This document shows positions 54,867-62,580 of a DNA stretch of 64,000 nt, one piece after another. Every line of letters starts with the position of its first letter. Position 1 is the first letter of the stretch. Location of the stretch: the NCBI RefSeq assembly GCF_017357405.1, contig NZ_CP071597.1:2480001-2544000 (forward strand), written 5' to 3'. The DNA comes from Halomontanus rarus. GTDB lineage: Archaea; Halobacteriota; Halobacteria; Halobacteriales; Natrialbaceae. The notes under the pieces were generated by a model. The model was given only the letters and a program-made list of their open reading frames with translations, did no database searches and had not been told where the DNA came from. The translations under genes and the position numbers were made by a program.

Positions 54867-55844
54867 ATGGACGACCACGAGCGCACGTTCGACCGTCGAA
54901 CATATCTCGAGTGGGCCGGTGCGGCCGGTGTCGCGGCGACGCTCGGACTCGCAGGCTGTCTCGAGGACACTGGCGATGGCGGAAACGGTGACGAGGCCGG
55001 AAACGGTGACGAGGCCGAAAACGGGAACGGAAACGACACCGCTAACGAGACCGGGAACGGCGCAGACGACGGTAACGAGACCGACGACAACGAGACTGGC
55101 GACGAGAACGAATCCGAGGACACCGAGGCCGGCGGCGAAATTGTCGCGGGAACGGCACCCGGCTTCCCGCCCTTCGAGATGACCGAGGACGGTGAACTCG
55201 TCGGCTTCGACATCGACCTGCTCGAGGCCGTCGTCGAGGAGACCGACTACGAACTGACCGGCTGGGAGGAGTTGGAGTTCGACTCGCTGCAGGCCGCGCT
55301 CGAAAACGGAAACATCGACGTCATCGCGGCGGCGATGACGATCACCGAAGAACGACAGGAATCGCTCGCGTTCTCCGAGCCCTACTACAGCGCCGACCAG
55401 TCGGTGCTCGTCCAGTCCGGCGCCGACTTCGCGCCCGAAGCACTCGAGGACCTCGAGGGACGGGAGATCGGTGCCCAGTCGGGGACGACCGGTGAGGAAA
55501 TCGTCCAGGGCCTGATCGAGGACGGCGTGGTCGCCGCCGACGATTACACCTCGTTCGACAATTACGTCCTCGCCGTCGAGGACTTGGAGCGGGGTCTCCT
55601 CGACGCAGTCGTCCTCGACGAACCGGTCGGAGCCACGTTCGAAGCCGACCGCGACGTCGAGGTCGCGTTCGTCTCCGAGACCGACGAGGAGTACGGCTTC
55701 GCCGTCCGTCAGGACGACGAGGACCTTCGGGACGCGCTCAGCGAGGGGATCGCGGCGGTCGAAGAGAGCAGCGAGTACGAGGATATCACCCGAACGTGGT
55801 TCGGTGGGGACGGCGACGGAGACGGGGAAGAAGCGGACGAGTAA
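54867..55844 (+). CDS. Polar amino acid ABC transporter substrate-binding Tat lipoprotein
   Basis: A 325-residue family-3 binding protein. Tat signal RRTYLEWAGAAGVAATLGLA with lipobox LAGC. A Gly/Asn/Glu/Asp linker of about 60 residues follows, made by hexamer repeats. The body reads VAGTAPGFPPFEMTEDGELV, GFDIDLLEAVVEETDYELTG, NIDVIAAAMTITEERQESLA and EPYYSADQSVLVQSG, the core of SBP_bac_3. It is the first gene of a four-gene operon with two permeases and an ATPase. The substrate is likely an amino acid such as glutamine or a basic residue, not determined by sequence. Confidence 0.92.
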   Translation: MDDHERTFDRRTYLEWAGAAGVAATLGLAGCLEDTGDGGNGDEAGNGDEAENGNGNDTANETGNGADDGNETDDNETGDENESEDTEAGGEIVAGTAPGFPPFEMTEDGELVGFDIDLLEAVVEETDYELTGWEELEFDSLQAALENGNIDVIAAAMTITEERQESLAFSEPYYSADQSVLVQSGADFAPEALEDLEGREIGAQSGTTGEEIVQGLIEDGVVAADDYTSFDNYVLAVEDLERGLLDAVVLDEPVGATFEADRDVEVAFVSETDEEYGFAVRQDDEDLRDALSEGIAAVEESSEYEDITRTWFGGDGDGDGEEADE

Positions 55845-55855
55845 CCTGACCCGAT

Positions 55856-56701
55856 ATGGATTTCGTTCCAGTACTGGCAGAGACGGCGACGGCGCTCCCG
55901 ACCGAGGAGGTCTTTCTGGTCACTGACGGCCTGCTCACGGAAGAACAGGTCGCCGACTCCCTCGGTGAGGACTGGGCGTTCGTCTATCGAAACCGGTGGT
56001 ACCTGCTCGGCGGCACGGTCATCACGATCGCGCTGACGATCACCAGCTTACTCCTCGGCTTTCTCGCGGGCTTTCCCGCGGGAGTGATCGAGGCGTACGG
56101 TGGCGGCTACTCGCGGGCGTTCGTCCGCAAGTCCGGCGTCCTGTTGCGGGGGACGCCGATCCTCGTCATCATGATCTTCACGTTCTTCGTCTTACCGATC
56201 GGATACGTGTTGGGTCCGGTGCAGGCGCTTCTCGACGGGATCGATTACCTGCTCGGTCCGACGCCGTTTACCGTCCCCGACGTCGGCGAGGCGTTCGTGG
56301 CGGCGACGCTCGCGCTCGGACTCCGGAGCGCGGCCTACCAGTCCCAGATCTTCCGCGGCGCGCTCGGAAGTGTCGACGAGGGGCAGATGGAGGCCGCTCG
56401 ATCGATCGGGATGAGCCGCCTCGAGGCGATCCGTCACGTGATCGTCCCGCAGGCGCTTCGCCGGAGCGTCCCCGGCTTTCAAAACGAGTTCACGATCGTC
56501 TTGAAGGACACGTCGATCGCCTTCGCGATCGGACTCGGCGAGTTGCTCAAGCGGAGCAACGACCTCTTCACCCAGCAGACGACCGCGATTCTCGAGGTCA
56601 TCCTCTTCGCCAGCCTGCTCTACTTCGTCCTGACCTTCAGCACCAACCGGACCCTCGACTACGTGAGCAACTACTACGCGGTTCCAGGTGAGTCTTCGTG
56701 A
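55856..56701 (+). CDS. Amino acid ABC transporter permease 1 (HisM/GlnP type)
   Basis: A 281-residue permease. A longer-than-usual N-terminal segment (about 55 residues) precedes the helices. The signature reads VLLRGTPILVIMIFTFFVLP, LGLRSAAYQSQIFRGALGSV, DEGQMEAARSIGMSRLEAIR and HVIVPQALRRSVPGFQNEFT. It starts 11 bp after the binding-protein stop, and its stop overlaps the ATPase GTG. It would pair with the downstream permease as a heterodimer. Confidence 0.93.
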   Translation: MDFVPVLAETATALPTEEVFLVTDGLLTEEQVADSLGEDWAFVYRNRWYLLGGTVITIALTITSLLLGFLAGFPAGVIEAYGGGYSRAFVRKSGVLLRGTPILVIMIFTFFVLPIGYVLGPVQALLDGIDYLLGPTPFTVPDVGEAFVAATLALGLRSAAYQSQIFRGALGSVDEGQMEAARSIGMSRLEAIRHVIVPQALRRSVPGFQNEFTIVLKDTSIAFAIGLGELLKRSNDLFTQQTTAILEVILFASLLYFVLTFSTNRTLDYVSNYYAVPGESS

Positions 56702-57528
56702 GCGAACGTAATCCAGCGGACGACACGGCTACAGGCGGACGAATCGAACGCGAACGGACGACCGGCGACGCCGTCGGGACGACCGACGCGGAGACGCCGC
56801 TGCTCCGGGTCGAAGACCTCTGGAAGTCCTACGGCGACGAGGAGGTCCTCCGGGGGGTCTCACTCGAGGTCGATCGCGGCGACGTCGAGGTGCTCGTCGG
56901 CCCCAGCGGGAGCGGCAAGTCGACGCTCCTTCGCTGTCTGAACCGCCTGACGGAGGTCGACAGCGGCCACATCTACCTCGGCGAGACGGAGGTGACGGGC
57001 CCGGACACCGATCCCAACGCCGTCCGCCAGCAGATCGGGATGGTCTTCCAGGACATCAACCTGTTCGCCCACCTCACCGCGCGCCAGAACATCACGCTCG
57101 GGCTCCGCAAGGTCCGAGGCCAGAGCAAGACCGAGGCTCGCCGGCGGGCCGATTCCGAACTGGACCGCGTCGGACTCTTGGAGCAGGCCGACTCCTACCC
57201 GGCACAGCTCTCGGGCGGCCAGAAACAGCGCGTCGGGATCGCCCGGGCGCTGGCGATGGACCCCGAGGTGATGCTGTTCGACGAGCCGACCAGCGCGCTC
57301 GATCCCGAACTGAGCAACGAGGTGCTCGAAGTGATGGGCCAGCTCGTCGCCGAGGGGATGACGATGGTCGTCGTCACCCACGAGATGCGCTTCGCTCGCG
57401 GCGGCGCGACGGGGATCACGTTCTTGGACGAGGGGAAAGTGATCGAACGCGGACCGCCCGATCGGATCTTCGACGATCCGGAACGCGAACGAACCGCCCG
57501 GTTCTTCCAGAGCATTCGCCATGAGTGA
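56698..57528 (+). CDS. Amino acid ABC transporter ATP-binding protein (GlnQ type)
   Basis: A 276-residue ATPase with an extra N-terminal 30 residues (Thr/Glu/Asp-rich). Motifs: Walker A VGPSGSGKSTLLRCLNRL, Q-loop GMVFQDINLFAHLTARQNIT, signature AQLSGGQKQRVGIARALAMD, Walker B EVMLFDEPTSALDPELSNEV, and switch His MVVVTHEMRFARG. The GTG start overlaps the upstream stop. It powers the two permeases. Confidence 0.95.
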   Translation: MSERNPADDTATGGRIERERTTGDAVGTTDAETPLLRVEDLWKSYGDEEVLRGVSLEVDRGDVEVLVGPSGSGKSTLLRCLNRLTEVDSGHIYLGETEVTGPDTDPNAVRQQIGMVFQDINLFAHLTARQNITLGLRKVRGQSKTEARRRADSELDRVGLLEQADSYPAQLSGGQKQRVGIARALAMDPEVMLFDEPTSALDPELSNEVLEVMGQLVAEGMTMVVVTHEMRFARGGATGITFLDEGKVIERGPPDRIFDDPERERTARFFQSIRHE

Positions 57529-57597
57529 CTCGCCTGCTGCGCGTTCGCCCTCGGAACTCGTCTGGTCCTCGGCGACCGTTCCGGGGGTGTCGCCACG

Positions 57598-58734
57598 ATG
57601 ACCGAAAGGGAACCCGCCGACGGGCCGACGGCGTCCACTCTCGGTCGGCTGCGACCCTCGAGCAGTCGACCGGGATCGCTCCTCGCAGTACTGGCGGGAA
57701 TCGCGTTCTGGGGCTGGCTGCTCACCCGCTGGGTCACCGACTGGGTGCTCGCGCGAGCGGGTCTCGGACCGGGTGCCGGTGAGAACTACCTCTCCCCGGA
57801 ACCGTTCGAGGCCCTCGCAGAGACGTTCGAGGAGACCGTCGCGGCGATCGGGCCGGTCCGGCTGCCGATGAACTGGCTGGCGACGCTGTTCGACGGCGTG
57901 GCGCTGGCGATCGACATCGCACCGATCCTCGCAGACGGCGCGTGGCACACCGTCGTCCTGACGGTCGTCAGTATCCTGCTGGGACTGGTCATCGCGGTCC
58001 CGCTCGCCGTTCTCCGGGTTTACGGCGGCCCGTTACGGTGGCTCGCGCTGGCGTACACGGAACTGATCCGCGGGACGCCGCTGCTCGCTCAGCTGTTCGT
58101 CCTCTACTACGGGCTGCCTCTGGCCGTCTGGCTCAACGACATCGACGCAGTCGGCCGCGGATTCGTCCCCGAGTACGCCTTCCTGATCGCGATTCTCGGC
58201 TTCACGATCAACGGCTCGGCCTATCAGGCCGAGTACATCCGCGGCGCGCTCGAGAGCGTCGACGAGGGGCAACTGACCGCCGCCCGGGCGATCGGTATGA
58301 CCCGACTCGAGGGGATCCGCTACGTCGTCCTTCCCCAGACGCTCCGGTACGGGATCCCGGCGTGGACGAACGAGTTCGTCTACCTGATCAAGTACTCCTC
58401 GCTGGCGGGGTTCATCACGGTTCCCGAACTCTACTACCGGGCCAGCCGCGTCGCGTCGTCGACGTTCGAGTACACGCCGATCTTCACGCTGCTCGCGCTG
58501 GTCTACCTCGGGCTCGTGTTGACGGCGACCAACGCGATGGGTCGTCTGGAACGTCGCGTCGCGATTCCCGGGTTAGGACAGGCCGGCGGACGCCAGCAGG
58601 GAACGAGTGCGGGGGTGAACACGGAAGGAGAGACGGCGCTCGCGCCGGAAGCGGTGGAGGGCGGGTCGGGGTCGGGGTCGAGATCAAAGTCAGAATCGGA
58701 AACAGATACGGAAACCGACACGCGAACGAAATGA
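57598..58734 (+). CDS. Amino acid ABC transporter permease 2
   Basis: A 378-residue permease. The signature is TELIRGTPLLAQLFVLYYGL, GFTINGSAYQAEYIRGALES, VDEGQLTAARAIGMTRLEGI and RYVVLPQTLRYGIPAWTNEF. Compared with permease 1, it has an N-terminal extension with an extra helix and an acidic, Ser/Glu/Thr-repeat C-terminal tail of about 60 residues made by hexamer repeats. It starts 69 bp after the ATPase stop; an earlier in-frame start was not found. It completes the importer. Confidence 0.93.
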   Translation: MTEREPADGPTASTLGRLRPSSSRPGSLLAVLAGIAFWGWLLTRWVTDWVLARAGLGPGAGENYLSPEPFEALAETFEETVAAIGPVRLPMNWLATLFDGVALAIDIAPILADGAWHTVVLTVVSILLGLVIAVPLAVLRVYGGPLRWLALAYTELIRGTPLLAQLFVLYYGLPLAVWLNDIDAVGRGFVPEYAFLIAILGFTINGSAYQAEYIRGALESVDEGQLTAARAIGMTRLEGIRYVVLPQTLRYGIPAWTNEFVYLIKYSSLAGFITVPELYYRASRVASSTFEYTPIFTLLALVYLGLVLTATNAMGRLERRVAIPGLGQAGGRQQGTSAGVNTEGETALAPEAVEGGSGSGSRSKSESETDTETDTRTK

Positions 58735-58881
58735 CCGTCCGAGTCGTGTGATGACTTCTCTCTCGAGTGAGCCGTCTCTCGTTGCTCGGTGCTCGGTACT
58801 CGTTGTTCGCCCCCCTTCCAACCCTCGAGTGGGCTCCAACCGCCCGCGGGATTCAGAGCCACCCCGCGATCGCGTTGGCGA

Positions 58882-59598
58882 TCAGTTCGTCGTCGATCGC
58901 GAGTTGTCTTCTGGCTCCGGCGGCGCCTCGACGCCCTCGATGGCTTCGGCGGCGTCGGTATCTTTCTCGGTCTCGACGTGCCAGCGATCGACCTGATCCT
59001 CGAGTTCGGCGAGTCGATCGGAGACGTTCTCTTTGAGCGCATCGTCGTTGACGTTGACCTCGAAGATGAACGTCTCACCCTCGCCACGGGTCGACTGCTG
59101 GATGTTGGCGCTGACGAGTTCGTTGTCGAAGTAGTACGGCGCCAGTTGGGTCATCACGTTCTGGTAGACCGTGTCCTCGACGCGACGGATCGCCTTCCGG
59201 CTGGCGGAGTCGGCCGCCCGCGCGACGTAGTCGATCGACTCCTTCCAGTTGCCGACCGCGTTCTCGGCGTCGTCGTTCTCGAGTGCTTCGTAGGACTCGG
59301 AGAGTTTCTCGCCGGCCGTTTTGATGTCCTCGTCGGGGCCTTTGCCGGCTTTCTCCCCTTTGCCTTCCTCGACGCTGGCCTGTTCGGCGGTTTTCTCGCT
59401 GACGTCGGCGTCGAGCGTTTCGTGGGCTTTGGGTCGCCAGTCGTCCCACTCGTCGTACGCGCGAGCGAAGCGAGCGCCGTAGTCCTGGTCGGGATCGTGG
59501 ACGCCGGCGTCTCGGAGGGCGTACGTGATGCGTTCGCCGTGTTCGACGACGTCGCCCCAGTCACCGCGGATCTTGAACCCGGAAATGCTCTCTTCCAT
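58882..59598 (-). CDS. Haloarchaeal DUF5828-like protein
   Basis: A 238-residue acidic, cytoplasmic protein starting MEESISGFKIRGDWGDVVEH, with a Lys/Glu-rich middle (EEGKGEKAGKGPDEDIKTAG) and an alpha/beta C-terminal part (VYQNVMTQLAPYYFDNELVS, IFEVNVNDDALKENVSDRLA). I recall the family as DUF5828, unverified. Function unknown. It stands alone, convergent with the ABC operon. Confidence 0.6.
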   Translation of the reverse strand: MEESISGFKIRGDWGDVVEHGERITYALRDAGVHDPDQDYGARFARAYDEWDDWRPKAHETLDADVSEKTAEQASVEEGKGEKAGKGPDEDIKTAGEKLSESYEALENDDAENAVGNWKESIDYVARAADSASRKAIRRVEDTVYQNVMTQLAPYYFDNELVSANIQQSTRGEGETFIFEVNVNDDALKENVSDRLAELEDQVDRWHVETEKDTDAAEAIEGVEAPPEPEDNSRSTTN

Positions 59599-59710
59599 TC
59601 GGTCGCTCGAGGTCTATGGCGTCAGCCCGTATAAACTTCTCCGCTGTGGCGAAAAATCGCGGGTGTTCGGTCGGACCGTGTCGGCTGGTGTGCGTCACAA
59701 TCGCCTTCCT

Positions 59711-59730
59711 CCCACGGCTGAAGCCGTGGG
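59711..59730. mobile_element. Solo IS200/IS605-type terminal hairpin
   Basis: CCCACGGCTGAAGCCGTGGG is an eight-pair perfect stem with a TGAA loop followed by CTTTCGCC. Hairpins of this sequence class mark the right end of haloarchaeal IS200/IS605-family elements (family knowledge). No TnpA or TnpB gene or left end is seen nearby, so this is a remnant or a minimal end. Confidence 0.6.
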
Positions 59731-59773
59731 CTTTCGCCGCCAGTCTGTCGGACCGGAAACTCGAGGCGGATCC

Positions 59774-59968
59774 TCAGAATCGCTGTTGCTGGTGTCCCTG
59801 CTGGGGTTGGATTCCGGTCATCTGTGGGTGGTCCTGGCCTGGCATCGGCATCTGTGACTGGCCCTGACTCTGCCCCTGCATCGGCATCTGTGACTGGCTC
59901 TGTCCACCCATCTCCAGGACGGCCGTACAGGAGTTGATCGTCCGCTCGATCGTCGCGATCGTCTCCAC
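59774..59968 (-). CDS. Met/Gln-rich small protein fragment
   Basis: From a GTG or similar start, the frame reads ETIATIERTINSCTAVLEMG, GQSQSQMPMQGQSQGQSQMP and MPGQDHPQMTGIQPQQGHQQ to a stop. Upstream in the same frame it stays open for about 10 codons (NQQRHPHV) back to a TGA. The Met/Gln/His-rich half is a tandem repeat of about 11 residues. It could be a truncated gene next to a mobile-element end. Function unknown. Confidence 0.35.
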   Translation of the reverse strand: METIATIERTINSCTAVLEMGGQSQSQMPMQGQSQGQSQMPMPGQDHPQMTGIQPQQGHQQQRF

Positions 59969-59974
59969 GACGTG

Positions 59975-60240
59975 CGGGTGACGCTGCTGGTTTCACACCT
60001 CGAAATCTCCCTGTTGGGTGTCCTTACCCGTCACACTCGAGAGCGTAATCCTTGATTCTCGGTCGTAACCACTGCTTTCGGTCCCTGATCGGGCCGGTTT
60101 GGGGCGAGACGCCGGGACGGGACGGGACGGTGTCGCGGTGAACGCCTGCGGCGTCGGCGGGGAAGACGGGGAGGTGTGGACGATGTCACCGCCCCTCCAG
60201 CGCCGGGGGCGGGCGACCGATACGATAAACTTACCGGCGA
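59975..60240. other. Intergenic, no gene seen
   Basis: About 265 bp of GC-rich sequence before upp, ending in the AT-containing GATACGATAAACTTACC promoter-like element about 40 bp before the upp ATG. Nothing else recognised. Confidence 0.35.
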
Positions 60241-60264
60241 CTGCCCGTACGGGTAGAGTAGAGT

Positions 60265-60942
60265 ATGACGATCGAAGACAGGGAGAACGCGTATCTCGTC
60301 ACGCACGCGATGGCCAAGGATACCCTCTCGCGGATTCGTGACGTCGAGACCGAACAGGTCGAGTTCCGAAAGGGACTCGTAAAGCTCGGACGCCTCTGTG
60401 GCTACGAGATCATCGACGGGCGCATGGAGACCGAGTACGTCTCGATCCAGACACCCCTCGAGGAGACGATGGGCGAGCGCGTCAAGGGACTGGACAACGT
60501 GGTCATCATCAACGTCCTGCGGGCTGCGACGCCGTTCGTCGAGGGGTTGCTCAAGGCGTTCCCGCGCGCTCGCCAGGGCGTCATCAGCGCGAGTCGCGAC
60601 GAGGAGGCGGGTCGGGACGAGGACGGCTCGTTCCCGATTACGGTCGACTACGTGAAACTGCCCGAGATCGGCGAGGAGGATACGGTGATCATCGCCGATC
60701 CGATGCTCGCGACGGGGAGTACCATGTGCTCGGTCTTAGAGCACGTCATCGAGAACTCGGCCGACCCCGAGCACCTCATCGTCCTCTCGGCGGTGTCGGC
60801 CCCGGACGGACTGATTCGCGTCGGCGAGGCGTTCCCCGAGGTCGACCTGCTCACGGTGTCGATCGACGACTATCTCGACGACGACGGCTTCATCGTTCCC
60901 GGACTCGGCGATGCCGGTGACCGCGCGTTCCGGACGACCTGA
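60265..60942 (+). CDS. upp: Uracil phosphoribosyltransferase
   Basis: Salvages uracil to UMP with PRPP. The 225-residue length fits. Features: [20 protein letters not shown] at the start, the Arg-containing [20 protein letters not shown], an acidic stretch ([14 protein letters not shown]), the PRPP loop [20 protein letters not shown] and [20 protein letters not shown]. The C-terminal uracil-binding end [20 protein letters not shown] is complete. It is monocistronic; a TATA-like GATAAACTTACC lies about 30-40 bp upstream. Confidence 0.95.
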   Translation: MTIEDRENAYLVTHAMAKDTLSRIRDVETEQVEFRKGLVKLGRLCGYEIIDGRMETEYVSIQTPLEETMGERVKGLDNVVIINVLRAATPFVEGLLKAFPRARQGVISASRDEEAGRDEDGSFPITVDYVKLPEIGEEDTVIIADPMLATGSTMCSVLEHVIENSADPEHLIVLSAVSAPDGLIRVGEAFPEVDLLTVSIDDYLDDDGFIVPGLGDAGDRAFRTT

Positions 60943-60949
60943 GAGCGAG

Positions 60950-61500
60950 CGACGCCGCTCGAGTGCGCCCGCTCTCGAACCCCCTCTTTTCGCCTCGAAA
61001 ACCGTTGTACTGCGGTCCGATAGACCGGGCCAATACTCCTGATGAAACGGTCCCTGAATGTACAACCGTGAAAAATACGGTTCCAACGTAGATTGACCGG
61101 ACGACTACCCGGGAGTCCAGACGAGTTCGTCGATAGTCTCCGACTCACTTTCGGAGACGATTTCGTTCGAAGTGATCGCTCCTCTACTAACAACTACAAC
61201 TCCGGCCGGGGCTCGACGTGAACGTTGCACGGAACTCGGTTTCTCGCCGCAGCCGAACCCCTTCGTTTCACCTCGAGAAGCATCGCCCTCTCGTATTTTT
61301 CCGACTATATTCTCCGAACGAAGCGGTCCTCCGAGCGTTTCGATATACTTCCGTGTCGTCGGTCGTCGTCGAGTCGTTTCGAGGCGTAGCGGTCCGCGGA
61401 CGAACCGTCTCGTCTCAGCACCGTTCTTCCCGGGCGGCTCGAGTCGGTGGGGAACTATCGCGGACACCGTCCGTCACTGCAGACACGTCGCAACGTCCTT
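60950..61500. other. Intergenic of about 550 bp, no gene seen
   Basis: Frames on both strands are open over 350 bases but have Arg/Ser-rich, non-haloarchaeal composition typical of antisense shadow. No repeat or RNA fold was noted. Confidence 0.35.
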
Positions 61501-61504
61501 CGAA

Positions 61505-61759
61505 CTACTGCTCTCGACCGTGGATCAGGCGAGCGGCCGCGTCGTCGAGCCACCGCTCGAGGCGACCCGCCAGGAGGGCGGGCGCCGAGGCGAGCCTGAG
61601 TTCGCGCTCGTCGACTTCGATGTAGCCGCCGTCGAACGGATCGTATCGGGCGCGAGTGGTCTCCTCGGATTCGTCTTCGCCCACACCGTCCTCGACGGCG
61701 TCGACGACGGTCGTGAAGCTACACCGACCGCACCGCTCCTGTCCGTTCGAGTTTCCCAT
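61505..61759 (-). CDS. Small acidic protein with a Cys pair
   Basis: 84 residues from MGNSNGQERCGRCSFTTVVD. The CGRC pair near the start looks like half a zinc knuckle; no second pair is seen, so dimerisation or loss is possible. The rest is acidic (VDAVEDGVGEDESEETTRAR) ending in a helix LLAGRLERWLDDAAARLIHG. Composition supports a real gene. Family not recognised. Confidence 0.5.
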   Translation of the reverse strand: MGNSNGQERCGRCSFTTVVDAVEDGVGEDESEETTRARYDPFDGGYIEVDERELRLASAPALLAGRLERWLDDAAARLIHGREQ

Positions 61760-61926
61760 ATCGGTCGGCAGTACGCGCTCAAGTGTGTTAACAGTTCCCG
61801 CGCCAGTGTTCGCCGCGTTCGTTCGTCGACTGAACTGGATCGGGAGACCGAATTGATCGGCGGGCTACGACCCGCGGCGCCAACGTATTTACGTCGTCGC
61901 TGAAATCTCCCTTCCATGAACGCGCG

Positions 61927-62571
61927 GTGTCGCCGGTGACGAGGGCGGACGCGGATACCCCGTCCGATCGACCCGAGGACGTTCCAGTGTGGGACGACGA
62001 GTACCTCGACCGGGTCGCGCTCAGGCTGGCCCATCACTACGACTTGGAGCGCGACCGGGCCGTCGACGGCGAGCGATTCGACCTCTCCGGCGAACTCCAC
62101 GTCCGTCACGAGCGCCACGCGATCCACCCGGCGCTCACCTTCGGTCACCACGAGGCCCATGAGTATCTCTTCGCGAAGCGGCTCGATCGGCCGACGATCG
62201 CGGACCTCGAGCGGTTCGAAGCGCTGGGCGAGCGTCTCGCTGCGGGAGACGAAGATGACGGCGGGAACGACGGTGAAGCGTGGATAGACGCACACGAAGA
62301 CCACTACAGCACGGACTTCACGTTCGCCGTCGTCGCAACGGCCCTTTCCGAGGATGTCCGGGCGTACGTCGACGGCTACCGGAACAGGACGCTCCTGAAG
62401 TACGGGTACAACGGCCACTACGAGATCAACCTCCTCGTCGTGGTTCCGGACCGGGAGGAGAGCGTCTCGAGCGAGGAAGCCGACGTCGAACAGGCGTTCA
62501 ACGTGTGGGAGCCGATCGTCGAGTCGAAGTCGGGTCGCCTCGATCGGCTGCTCGACTGGTTGTCACGCTAA
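61927..62571 (+). CDS. Haloarchaeal protein of unknown function, His-rich centre
   Basis: 214 residues from a GTG at 61927, reading SPVTRADADTPSDRPEDVPV. It has VWDDEYLDRVALRLAHHYDL, then a His-rich stretch (LHVRHERHAIHPALTFGHHE and AHEYLFAKRL) that could bind metal, and a C-terminal beta region (TLLKYGYNGHYEINLLVVVP). No signal or membrane segment. Similar haloarchaeal proteins exist by recollection; function unknown. It is convergent with cstA, ten bases apart. Confidence 0.6.
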   Translation: MSPVTRADADTPSDRPEDVPVWDDEYLDRVALRLAHHYDLERDRAVDGERFDLSGELHVRHERHAIHPALTFGHHEAHEYLFAKRLDRPTIADLERFEALGERLAAGDEDDGGNDGEAWIDAHEDHYSTDFTFAVVATALSEDVRAYVDGYRNRTLLKYGYNGHYEINLLVVVPDREESVSSEEADVEQAFNVWEPIVESKSGRLDRLLDWLSR

Positions 62572-62580
62572 GCACGATCG

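Noticed and set aside
61105..61467. Open frames over the upp-to-61505 gap
   Set aside because: Arg/Pro/Ser-rich translation typical of GC-rich non-coding sequence; no start signal.
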